A program made the translations under genes and the position numbers. Positions 33,478-44,656 of a stretch of 64,000 bases of DNA are shown piece after piece (within the stretch, counting starts at the first letter, position 1; each line of letters opens with the position of its first letter). The DNA lies in the NCBI GenBank assembly GCA_025618425.1, contig CM046842.1:34176688-34240687 (forward strand), read 5' to 3'. Below the pieces are notes generated by a model, which was given only the letters and a program-made list of their open reading frames with translations, searched no databases and was not told the origin of the DNA. This DNA is from Heliocidaris tuberculata. Taxonomy: Eukaryota; Echinodermata; Echinoidea; Camarodonta; Echinometridae.

Positions 33478-34011
33478 TTGAGCTTTGATAAATTTCGCTC
33501 CCTCTTGCCGTGATACTTACTGTCAGTGACAAGTTATGTTGATTTACTTCTATTATTTTTGTGAATAATGGGTTTACAGCAGAGCCCCACCGGCCCCCAG
33601 ACAGAGCGTTGCCTTTTTGGGATTGTAAAGATTTTAGATGTATTATTGATGAAACTTGAGCACTTTTCATTTGCAGTTTATTATGCCATCAGTGTATTGG
33701 GCATTAGTCTTTTTTATGGTCCCGGTTACCATGGTTATGGTGGGTCTCTGCTGTTCTTATCTTCAGAGAGACATTTTTGTTGTGTTGTATTGTTACCTGT
33801 GGTGTTGTGCATTGTCATGTCATGTATCTCTTGTTTGTCCGTATGTCTTGTCTTGTCATGTGTTGTGGCGTGTCTTGGGTTTTGTCTTGTCTTGTCTTAA
33901 GTTGCTTTGTCTTTTAATAGTTTATGCACACGATATCATTGTAAATACGTTATATTCTTGTGTTCTTTTTCAATAAAAACAAAAATACAAAAAAAATACA
34001 ATTAACTTCAG

Positions 34012-35577
34012 TCAGCCAAATTTATCCAAGTCTTCACGGGCGAGACCTCGATTTGACCTCAGAGATCGTGATTGAAGACCCGTTTTATAATGCTCGTAAC
34101 TCCGTCGTAGAATAAGATTTTCAAATTATTATTTTTTTCATTTAATAGATAAAAGTTCAATCCACGGAAATATCTTCTTTGTTTTTTCAAAAAAAGAAAG
34201 AAAAGTCATCAAAATCTTGGTCATTAGAATGACTTTGTTCCGGAAATTTTGGGTTCGGATTATCGTCTTAAATTCCTCATTTTTCTCGCTAGGCACCAAA
34301 GATAGCTATAAATTAAGAAAGAAAACTTATTCAGCTTTAATTTGATGGTAAAATGGTATCTTGACGATTTTTAGATGGGTCAGCAGCCACTTGTAATCAT
34401 AAGGATGTCGATATTTTCTTGAGAGGTAGAAATCGCATGCTCTATACAAATGCTTAGAACCGCAGTTCATGGAAAATGACGTCATCGTACATTTTTTGAT
34501 CGTCGTATTTCCATTTAAACCGTTCTCTTCTCTACGAAATGTACATGAATTCACCTCCTAATTGTATGAGTGTGATCATAACTCTAAAATTTTAAATTAT
34601 AACGGCACAAATACTCCAATAAGTCGTCATTCCTTGTTCCTAAATCCGCTACAGTCCCATGTATTGAATTTTGTGTGTGCATAACCACATCTCGCTATCT
34701 CTCTCTCTCTCTCTCTCTCTCCCCTCCCCTCCCCCTCTTTCTCTGTCTCTGTCCCTCATTCTCTTTTTTCCTCACTCATTTATATTTTTTTCTCCATCAG
34801 ATGCATGATTTCTTGAGCTGACTCGAAGTAAAGCAGCTCACACCTACTCAGTACATATTTCTCTTTCTCTCTCATTTCTCAGCAATCACTCCATTTTATT
34901 TTTCTCCTTAAGCATACTATCTCAAACTTGAAGTGACTAATTCATGTATCTACATTTTTTTTTCTAATTGTATCTAATCATATCTAATCTTTCCACAATC
35001 ACCTTGATCATATTTTCAATAACTCATTATAGGCCTACTAGAGTGAAAGAATCACAACAAACAATTTCGGTTTTGATAAACATTTATACATCCATGTAAT
35101 TTATTCAGTGTGCTAAGTTACATATTTAATTCTTTTGAATGAAAACAATGTTATCGAGGAAAATGCTGTTTCAAATTATATAACATCACAGTCACACATA
35201 TGCAAAATTGTCTTATGAAAGTTCAGCGTGACTTAAGGCCAACACACAGTATATACTCCCACAATTCTTCCTTGATCTCTAAAGTCTAAAAAGTTGCAAA
35301 TGGAGGCCTAAATGCCAATTATTTCCGTTTTCAGCACCTCGTTTGCCAGCTTGTTTCTTGCAAGAAAATCTCAGAGAGTTTATACAATTCGAATGCAACA
35401 TGCACAATACAGTACATGTATATAATGCATGCACACACAGCTGAGCTAGCTGTATGCGCGATCATCTCAGATCAGGGATCCCACGTGCAAAACGTAAACA
35501 GCGCAAGCGAACTGTTTGATTGACGGTGATTTCATGAATATTTATGAATCACTTGTGTGTGAACTTTTGACCCCTGA
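34012..35577. other. right interior of the TIR element
   Basis: AT-rich with a (TC)n tract at about 34697-34727 and no transposase-like frame. The open stretch at 34327-34554 (minus) has no recognisable domain. Confidence 0.5.
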
Positions 35578-35722
35578 CGTCAGCGTGGAGCAATTGCACT
35601 GGACTCTTTTTTTTCGGGGCCAACAGGTTCTCGGGGCCAACAGGTTCTCGGGATCGCGCCATCGCGTATCGCGTAGAGTCGGAGAATAAAAAAATCAATA
35701 AAAAGAGTCCAGAACTAGACTA

Positions 35723-35731
35723 GCGTCCCAT
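35723..35731. repeat. 9-bp target site duplication, right
   Basis: GCGTCCCAT. Only GTC of the satellite monomer follows before the sequence becomes unrelated, so the satellite block ended within a few bases of the insertion site or was lost afterwards. Confidence 0.9.
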
Positions 35732-37307
35732 GTCTATGTTATCATATATTTGGTAAACAAAGTCTAAGGTCAAAGGTTATAAGAGGTCATTGTATACTGG
35801 AAATGGCTTGTTTGGCTTAAGTTTAACATCCGATTAACGGATCAACTCCAGACGTGATTCATATGCATATGAAAATGAAGACGTAAGAAGATTTGGAGAT
35901 CAGAGGTCTTAGACCACGGTTTCAATTCCAAATTGGAAAGTGGATCCCTCCTTCGGGGAGCGCGCTAGGGAGATCCAGGGAGGTAGAGCAATCTATCTTA
36001 GCATTCTGTGCACAGTAAACTGCAAATTGGCACGCTTGGAGGCCATGTATATATAATTGTATACGCATATTTCCTGCATTAAGAAGAAACCTATTATCTA
36101 TGTTGTTCACTTCCGCCTTAATTCACGTTTGCCTTCGCCTTAACTTAACTGTCATGACGGAAAACACAGCATTGCTAGGAGGCATCTTTATCTATATGTA
36201 TATATTGCATGTATATATTGTATATATTGTATATATAACTTAACATTTTAACTTGTAAATTTCTAGGCAAGAAAAACAAGATCGTCCGGGAGCGAAGCCC
36301 CTGATCCCCCATTTGGGGCCCCAAAGCCCTATAGACTCCGCTTGTTTGAGTATCATCCCTTCCCCCTCCCCCACACCCCCCCCCCCCCCCCACTCAAAAA
36401 GTGTTCCGCATCCTTTGATAGCATTGTCCCTAAGAATTCAAGCACCTTGGTATTTCAAAAAGAAATAATATTAAAATTGGGAATAACAGTAAGCAGTAAT
36501 AAAAGGCCTCTCAAACTTTAATGCACATTGATTGCAGTTGATGCGCAGGATGCGCACAACTAATATGTTTCCTTTATTTTTAATTATTGCATGAAATAAT
36601 TTTTCCAATTTCCTAAGCTCTTAACCATACTTTAATATTAATAATAAAATATTATTTTTATTGCATCCATGCACATAAACAAGATTGAACTTGCGGTCGG
36701 GTTGTAAAGTACCATTAAACTAAGACGTATTTTGCTATTTGTACATTAGTGAAAGTCACAAAGGTTAAATATTTTGGTTGATATTCATTTTTGAAAAAAT
36801 ATGTTGTGTCATATCATGTACCCTATTTTTGAACTATAAAGGATTAATGTTTGGAACTGTAAAGGATTAATGATTATAAGCATCAAGATTAAGTGAACAA
36901 TGCTTGGCTAGGTAGGTATTATTTATTGATTAACCGAATGTGTTACGTTTGAAGGAAGGAAGCATTATTTCATGTCAGTAAAAACAAATCTACTTTATCT
37001 AATAAAATGTGTCCAAATTTATTTATTGTTGACATTATTTTTATTATGAAACATTACATTGAAATTAAACGAAATTCATTTCACATTTTAATCATCAAAT
37101 TAACCGAGACTGAAGAGAGAAGAAGATGAGTCGGAGAGTTATGATATAGTCAAGCATTTATATGTTTTATTATTGTTACATAAATTCATGCCCTTCATAT
37201 AGAAAGAGGAAATGAAGAGTAAAAAAAAGAAATAGAAAACATTCAGGGGAATATGATTAAATAGTAAAATAATGAGTTAAATATAAATATGTATGTAATT
37301 ATGTATA

Positions 37308-37346
<39 letters not shown>

Positions 37347-38066
37347 TATATATATATATATATATAAATATTTGGTAAAATTTATGCTTTTCGAATTATT
37401 TTTTTTAAAATACCGTTAATTTTTTTTATCATATTCATTCAATTCAATTCCTTCTTTTTTTTTTTTAAATTGTACAAGACATTGAATAAAAACATGCAAT
37501 TCCATACAATACATATCATATTTCATTTCAACTCGCAAAATAAAAATATATTAAATATAATAATTGCAATAGGGATATGAATTCCCACTGTTTATATAGA
37601 AATGATATTATAGATGACTTTCGTGAAAACAAATAATGTAGAAAACATATAAACATATATAAAATATAGTCTTTTATTAATATCTCATTTTATACACCCT
37701 CTACGCTCATTATGGAGCATTGTCTTCTGCTATAAGACTGTTTCCGACAGTGTACGTGAAAGAGATCGATGCAGTGTATTTACATTAAATCGTATATCAG
37801 TAAAAAAAAATAATAAATTAGTTGCATAATATTCATTATGATATTAGACAATATGATAAAATATTATACAATATAATATGATATAATATCCATTTTATTA
37901 TTCATTTGAAGTATGTTGGCACATTGAGTGACAGTCAAAATCAAAAGTTATATGTAAAAAGAATCACTACAAGAGTGCTGTACACGATCCACACTTACAC
38001 CAACAGTTCTCTTTTCCATAGTTCTACTTTTTTTCTCTCTTAATATTTTTGTTATTATTATTATTA

Positions 38067-38103
<37 letters not shown>

Positions 38104-38515
38104 CATTATTCTTATTATTATTCTTATTAATGATTTGGCGTCACATGTGCCAGGGAGGAAAAAGCAAAGTGAATCACTGTAACCCTCAGGTCTATCCTCC
38201 CGATTTAATAATAACTGATTGGGATGTGCAGGTGTACCACACTGATCTCTGCGGGGGAATAAAAAAATCCGTAGAGATCAGTGGTGTACCATTACACCGG
38301 GGTTTCCCCTACTCTTCTACGAATAGTGCAGTGAGTTCTTAACATACAAAGGTGATTTTAAACAGCATACTCTTCCCCTCTTTTTTGCTTCTTCCAATCT
38401 CTTGCGCACCACTGCACGGTATGGCCATTATTCCATGGTTTAAAAAAATAATTTAAAAAATATTCCTCTCATTTTTCTATGTCTTTGCACTGCATACTGA
38501 CGTTATGTTTCTAAA
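35732..38515. other. no gene recognised; central spacer of the inverted repeat
   Basis: Strongly AT-rich. Contains a C homopolymer (about 36376-36392), a (TA)n tract (about 37312-37366) and a (TTA)n tract (about 38056-38130). An inverted pair around 38230-38290 (GTACCACACTGATCTCTGCGG / CCGTAGAGATCAGTGGTGTA) forms a short hairpin. No exon is supported. Confidence 0.5.
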
Positions 38516-38777
38516 CAGGGGCGGCGCTACAAGAGGATCTATGGGGGGGGGGGCGACCGCCCCCCATATGATTTTTCAAGTAGTGAGAAAAGAAAAAAAT
38601 AAAAGAAAAGGAGGAAGAAAAAGGAAGAAAAGGGAAGAAAGAAGAAAGTGGAGTATTACAAAGAGAGGTCTTGAACATATAACTCATATTACCCCTGTTA
38701 TTTCATGGAGAAAAAAATATGACGTCATCTTTAGGTCGTCTTGCCCCTCCTATCAAAATACCCTGGCGCCGCCCCTG
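38516..38777. mobile_element. hAT-type MITE (262 bp)
   Basis: An 8-bp target duplication, TTTCTAAA, lies at 38508-38515 and 38778-38785. Termini are CAGGGGCGGCGC and GCGCCGCCCCTG. An 8-bp duplication with CAGGGGCGG ends is characteristic of small hAT derivatives. The purine-rich interior has no transposase. Confidence 0.88.
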
Positions 38778-38984
38778 TTTCTAAATGAGAACCGGCCTTA
38801 TATATCGGGTTCATATCTCAGTGACAGACAGCCCACGAGACTGACATTTACAAAAGATTCCCTAAACCGATAGCTAACGAGAACCATAAAACATAGAAAT
38901 ATGACTAAAAAAAGTAAAAGGTCTTATTGGCCATCCGTCCAGGAACCTTGAAGAACTGTCTGAAGGCCCGGGAGACCTGGGGGG

Positions 38985-39122
38985 GGGGGGGTTTCATCAG
39001 GTGTCTTGTCAGTGATTTTTACCGACAAATTTGCTCTCAGTCAATCAGATGCAAGGAATTCAGTAGCTTATAACAGTTACTGCAACTAATGTCATTTATG
39101 ACAAGTTTTATGAAACAGGGCC
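38985..39122. mobile_element. possible small MITE with GTTTCAT termini
   Basis: GGTTTCATCAGGTGTCTTGTCA on the left matches the reverse complement of the right side (CCTGTTTCATAAAACTTGTCA). G-rich and CCC-rich runs lie just outside. The element is about 140 bp; no target duplication could be fixed because of the G run. Confidence 0.45.
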
Positions 39123-40655
39123 CCGGTGGGCTGTCGATCTCTTGGAATTTCGGTCTCTTGAGCTGTAGGCTTTTGGCATCAGCTCCTACATTCTTGGAAA
39201 TCATACCACTCACCGTTAAAATATCATGAAGCTGTGAAATAAATCTTAATTACGAAAGTGATTGAATGTAGGAAATGTTAAAGTGTACTCTTTAAAAATA
39301 TAATAAATCAATGTATTATTTATAATTTTAATAAATCTTAATGCGCTATCATAATTCTCCTTCCACCTCGCTTAACTCTCTCTCTCTCTCTCTCTCTCCT
39401 TCACTCTCTCCCAAATCCAATTACATGCAATTCTTCTGTTTTTCAACTCCACGCTATTCACTATGAATTAATAAGTGCCTTCTTCCATTTGTATGAAATA
39501 GGTATATATTAAAACATAAAAGTTTATTTCTTTTTTTTTAATAGTAATTACGTACCTTAGTTGTTTTAACCCCGTTTCGTTGGGGCTCCCATCATTTCTT
39601 ATAATCTGAAATTACATGATATTCTGTAAAGACTTTTAAATGGAAATACTATCAATATGATAAATAAATCAACTCTTGATAAAAATGAATGGTAGTAGAT
39701 CATGCATATGGGCATTGATGGGAGGGCACTGATGAAGAAAAGAAATATAATAATAATGATAATAATAAGAAGAAGCAGAAGAAGAAGAAGAATAGAGGGT
39801 GGAGATATCGTTTAGGAAGATGGGGAGAAGGAATTCTGATAATAGTTCAACAGTAACATGATATCTCAATTTGCTTTAAAAGAAATTCAGCACATTTGAA
39901 TACAATCACTTGTGCAGGACAGCTTTATGAGATTCGAAAGAAATTATCAACCTAAATCTAAATATGAGATCCAAGAATAGAGGAGCTGATGTTACATATC
40001 ACGATTTACCTTGATGTTTATCTCAAAGTATGACAAACATACCTCCTTTGGATCTTCTTGAATGAAAGGAAGTTTATGTTTTAATAGGGCTAATAACTTG
40101 AATTAAATTTTGAAAAAGAAGTATTATCAGGATAAATTTCAGGATTGTGGAAGTGACATCAAGAAGAATTGGAACGTTTACATCTGTACATCATGTTAAT
40201 ATACTTATGGAGGATATTCGGATTTCACAACTGGTAACTTATATGCATATAGTTGGTTTGCATATGTAATAGCAAAAATGAGTACATATCTAAAGATTTA
40301 ATTGTACTTTCATTTCACTATAACCAAAATATCTTATTATGGTCATCTTTAATACCTTATGAGTGGTATCACTGTTAACATAAATCAAGTTAGCACTGAT
40401 TCTTAATTTACTCTATATTGACCACTCATATACAAAAGACGATGATGAGGAATATCATAGTAAAACCATATATCTTATATGATCTTTCGTGTCTTTCATC
40501 GATCGTAGTATGGAGTAGATCTGCGACAAACGCTTTTGTACATCAATGGATCAGAAGAAGTGTAGCACTCTTCTAGTGATTATTTTTACATATAACTTTT
40601 GATTGTGACTGTCACTCAATGTGTAAACATATTTTCAGATAAATAATGAAATCAT
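39123..40655. other. no gene recognised
   Basis: AT-rich sequence with a (CT)n tract at 39376-39398 and a GAA/TAA-rich patch near 39750-39795. Nothing coding is supported. Confidence 0.5.
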
Positions 40656-41526
40656 AATGATAATAATAATAATAATAATAATTATTCATTTTTGTATAGC
40701 GCATAACACATAGGCAAATTTGCATGTCTCTATGCACTTAAGAATAGAAAACAAGTTTATACAAGAAAAGAAAAAGAAAAAAAAATGCACTGGGTTCATG
40801 TTTCTGACTATTCATAAGTGATGAAAAAATATGTTTTCAAGGTACTAATGAAGGTGTCATAGGTTCCTATAGTTTTGAGTTGTTCTGGCAATTTGTTCCA
40901 CAAAGTGGCTGCGTATGAGAAAGACCTTTCCCCGTATGACAATTCAGTAAGATAGGAAGGAGCTAGCTTTTGTAAACATTGATAGGTTAATAACAGTATT
41001 TTGAACTGGATACGAGACTTAATCGGCAACCAATGCAGATCTCTTAAGACTGGTGATATTGACTCATGCTTCTTTGACCGTGTAACAAGTCGCGCTGCAG
41101 AATTTTGAAGGAGATGTAGTCTTTAATTTAAGAAGATGGAAGACCAAAAAGCAAACTATTACAGACATCGAAATGGCACATAACGAAAGCATTAATTCAT
41201 CGTTCAGTGGTTGATTTGTCTAAAAAACTTCGGATTTTACCAATTTTATATAACCCAAATGATGCTGATCGACATTTATGTGAGACAAGATTTTCAAATG
41301 TAAACTTATCGTCAAAAATAACACCTAGATTTCTGAATGTTTTAGTTGCATGAACAGGAGTGCCATTTATGTTCAATGTTAATATTGGGTTGCTTGATCT
41401 GTGGCGCGAAGAAAGATGAAGAAATTCAGTCTTAGTATCATTGAGTTTTAAACCATTTACTTGAGACCATTCTTTGAATGATTGCACACAATTTGATATT
41501 TCTGCAGTAACATGAACAATGAACAT
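40656..41526 (-). mobile_element. LINE 3' portion (L2/CR1-like), cut by the satellite array
   Basis: Minus strand: an RT thumb/C-terminal region is followed by the typical LINE C-terminus LAPSYLTELS...SFSYAATLWNKLPEQLK. After that comes a 3' end with TGCGCTATACAAAAATGAAT running into (ATT)n. Such cgctata...(att)n ends are characteristic of L2/CR1-like LINEs in marine invertebrates. The 5' side stops abruptly at 41526/41527, where satellite sequence begins. Confidence 0.85.
40808..41526 (-). pseudogene. LINE reverse transcriptase C-terminal remnant
   Basis: Two open segments in minus orientation. From 41526 to 41197 it includes LKLNDTKTEFLHLSS and NLGVIFDDKFTFENLV, the region just after the catalytic box. 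From 41029 to 40808 it includes PIKSRIQFKILLLTYQCLQ and the SYAATLWNKLPEQLK C-terminus. The stretch between them is frame-broken. The catalytic palm is not present. Confidence 0.8.
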
Positions 41527-42179
41527 GAAGAAACGTTGTCCTCTTAGAGCTAGTCTTCCTTGCGAGACACGCGAAAGTAAAGAAAAAAGCATTATTCGTT
41601 GCTAAGATAGTTTAGACTATACATCGGCAGTTCTTCTTCTTCTTCTTCTTCTTCTTCTTCTTCTTCTTCTTCTTCTTCTTCTTCTTCTTCTTCTTCTTCT
41701 GCTTTTTTTATGGGGGATTGGGGGCAGGAGATATTTCTCATATTAGTCCACCGGGAAGGGAGGAGGAGGATGAGGCCAGACACCCTCTGAAAATATTCTG
41801 AAGTCGTTTTCCAATCTCGTTTCATTGGTTATAGCATGAAGCAACAATATGGCAACTAACAAGGCAAGCCATCACTCTTTTAATGTGTTATGCGCCGGAT
41901 ACCAGTTGGGTAATCCTTAGGTAAACAGGCGGTTTTCCAGTGGTCATGACAACGGGTCCACGGAGGTCATGACCCTTAATTAACACAGCAGATGGGGGAT
42001 AAGAGCTTGAGTTAGTGTCCATGCAGAAGAAGTTTGTATACTTTGCATGCACTATCTAGCTTTGACTATATAGTATACATGAGCTGTACATGTTGGGAGT
42101 TCTCCTAATCTAAATCATCAACTTGATTTTCTGTCCTCCTTTCATTACGGGGTATTGATGAATAAAGTTAATTTCTTAC

Positions 42180-42219
42180 AACAAAATGTTAGTCTAGCTT
42201 GCGAGACTAACATTTTGTT
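42180..42219. repeat. module hairpin (16-bp arms), first of nine
   Basis: AACAAAATGTTAGTCT, an 8-nt loop AGCTTGCG, then AGACTAACATTTTGTT: perfect 16-bp arms. It recurs in every internal module, for example at 44601-44640 and 46537-46576 and near 48955, 50895, 52515, 54131, 56068 and 58005. The terminal module at about 59930 has only the left arm and continues into a normal monomer (GCGAGACACGCGAAAG). Confidence 0.95.
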
Positions 42220-43975
42220 AGAAGAAACGTTGTCCTCTTAGAGCTAGTCTTCCTTGCGAGACACGCGAAAGTAAAGAAAAAAGCATTATTCGTTGCTAAG
42301 ATAGTTCAGACTACTTCGCCAGTTGCAAAAAGGCTTCGATCTTTCTTAACAACACATCGATCGATGATTTTCTTCGTAGAAGAAACGTTGCCCTCGTAGA
42401 GCTAGTCTTCCTTGCGAGACACGCGAAAGTAAAAAAAAAAAGCATTATTCGTTGCTAAGATAGTTCAGACTACTTCGCCAGTTGCAAAAAGGCTTCGATC
42501 TTTCTTTACAACACATCGATCGATGATTTTCTTCGTAGAAGAAACGTTGCCCTCTTAGAGCTAGTCTTCCTTGCGAGACACGCGAAAGTAAAGAAAAAAG
42601 CATTATTCGTTGCTAAGATAGTTCAGACTACTTCGCCAGTTGCAAAAAGACTTTGATCTTTCTTTACAACACATCGATCGATGATTTTCTTCGTAGAAGA
42701 AACGTTGCCCTCTTAGAGCTAGTCTTCCTTGCGAGACACGCGAAAGTAAAGAAAAAAGCATTATTCGTTGCTAAGATAGTTCAGACTACTTCGCAAGTTG
42801 CAAAAAGGCTTCGATCTTTCTTTACAACACATCGATCGATGATTTTCTTCGTAGAAGAAACGTTGCCCTCTTAGAGCTAGTCTTCCTTGCGAGACACGCG
42901 AAAGTAAAGAAAAAAGCATTATTCGTTGCTAAGATAGTTCAGACTACTTCGCCAGTTGCAAAAAGGCTTCGATCTTTCTTTACAACACATCGATCGATGA
43001 TTTTCTTCGTAGAAGAAACGTTGCCCTCTTAGAGCTAGTCTTCCTTGCGAGACACGCGAAAGTAAAAAAAAAAGCATTATTCGTTGCTAAGATAGTTCAG
43101 ACTACTTCGCCAGTTGCAAAAAGGCTTCGATCTTTCTTTACAACACATCGATCGATGATTTTCTTCGTAAAAGAAACGTTGCCCTCTTAGAGCTAGTCTT
43201 CCTTGCGAGACACGCGAAAGTAAAGAAAAAAGCATTATTCGTTGCTAAGATAGTTCAGACTACTTCGCCAGTTGCAAAAAGACTTTGATCTTTCTTTACA
43301 ACACATCGATCGATGATTTTCTTCGTAGAAGAAACGTTGCCCTCTTAGAGCTAGTCTTCCTTGCGAGACACGCGAAAGTAAAGAAAAAAGCATTATTCGT
43401 TGCTAAGATAGTTCAGACTACTTCGCAAGTTGCAAAAAGGCTTCGATCTTTCTTTACAACACATCGATCGATGATTTTCTTCGTAAAAGAAACGTTGCCC
43501 TCTTAGAGCTAGTCTTCCTTGCGAGACACGCGAAAGTAAAGAAAAAAGCATTATTCGTTGCTAAGATAGTTCAGACTACTTCGCCAGTTGCAAAAAGACT
43601 TTGATCTTTCTTTACAACACATCGATCGATGATTTTCTTCGTAGAAGAAACATTGCCCTCTTAGAGCTAGTCTTCCTTGCGAGACACGCGAAAGTAAAGA
43701 AAAAAGCATTATTCGTTGCTAAGATAGTTCAGACTACTTCGCCAGTTGCAAAAAGGCTTCGATCTTTCTTTACAACACATCGATCGATGATTTTCTTCGT
43801 AGAAGAAACGTTGCCCTCATAGAGCTAGTCTTCCTTGCGAGACACGCGAAAGTAAAGAAAAAAGCATTATTCGTTGCTAAGATAGTTCAGACTACTTCGC
43901 CAGTTGCAAAAAGGCTTCGATCTTTCTTTACAACACATCGATCGATGATTTTCTTCGTAGGAGAAACGTTGCCCT

Positions 43976-44656
43976 CTTAGAGCTAGTCTTCCTTGCGAGA
44001 CACGCGAAAGTAAAGAAAAAAGCATTATTCGTTGCTAAGATAGTTTAGACTATACATCGGCAGTTCTTCTTCTTCTTCTTCTTCTTCTTCTTCTTCTTCT
44101 TCTTCTTCTTCTTCTTCTTCTTCTTTTTTTATGGGGGATTGGGGGCAGGAGATATTTCTCATATTAGTCCACCGGGGAGGGAGGAGGAGGATGAGGCCAG
44201 ACACCCTCTGAAAATATTCTGAAGTCGTTTTCCAATCTCGTTTCATTGGTTATAGCATGAAGCAACAATATGGCAACTAACAAGGCAAGCCATCACTCTT
44301 TTAATGTGTTATGCGCCGGATACCCGTTGGTTAATCCTTAGGTAAACAGGCGGTTTTCCAGTGGTCATGACAACGGGTCCACGGAGGTCATGACCCTTAA
44401 TTAACACAACAGATGGGGGATAAGAGCTTGAGTTAGTGTCCATGCAGAAGAAGTTTGTATACTTTGCATGCACTAGCTAGCTTTCACTATATAGTAAACG
44501 TGAGCTGTACATGTTGAGAGTTCTCCCGATCTAAATCATGAACTTGATTCTCTGTCCTCCTTTCATTACGGGGTATTGATGAATAAAGTTAATTTCTTAC
44601 AACAAAATGTTAGTCTAGCTTGCGAGACTAACATTTTGTTAGAAGAAACGTTGTCC
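43976..44656 (-). repeat. representative long module (~681 bp)
   Basis: The module runs from the last partial monomer through a TTC tract (about 44064-44124), TTTTTTTATGGGGGATTGGG, TCATTGGTTATAGCATGAAG and CCGGATACCCGTTGG. It continues through GGTCATGACAACGGGTCCAC, TTAATTAACACAACAG and ATTGATGAATAAAGTTAAT to the hairpin and the next full monomer. No domain or long frame is recognised. TTC tract length differs between copies. Confidence 0.9.

Larger units (their letters stand above)
30843..33994 (+). mobile_element. Tx1/L1-like LINE, 5'-truncated, with 17-bp TSD
   Basis: AATACAATTAACTTCAG lies at 30826-30842 and again at 33995-34011, directly bounding the element. The reading frame is open from the first inserted base (30843), as expected for 5' truncation by incomplete reverse transcription. 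RT and C-terminal zinc-knuckle regions follow, then a ~510-bp 3' UTR with AATAAA at about 33972 and an A-rich end. It is inserted in the TIR element. Confidence 0.93.
30316..35722. mobile_element. TIR DNA transposon, non-autonomous, hosting a LINE
   Basis: Terminal inverted repeats lie at 30316-30449 and 35578-35722 and start TAGTCTAGTTCTGGACTC. They match almost throughout. The right copy has an extra ~18-bp tandem duplication of GAGAACCTGTTGGCCCC. The TIR itself is partly self-complementary (GGACTCTTTTT versus AAAAAGAGTCC). A 9-bp target duplication and long TIRs fit Mutator-like elements best, but no transposase is visible and the superfamily is inference. Without the inner LINE the element is about 2.2 kb. 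Confidence 0.85.

Noticed and set aside
33568..33976. Hydrophobic frames after the LINE ORF2
   Set aside because: They lie in the T-rich LINE 3' UTR upstream of its AATAAA signal.
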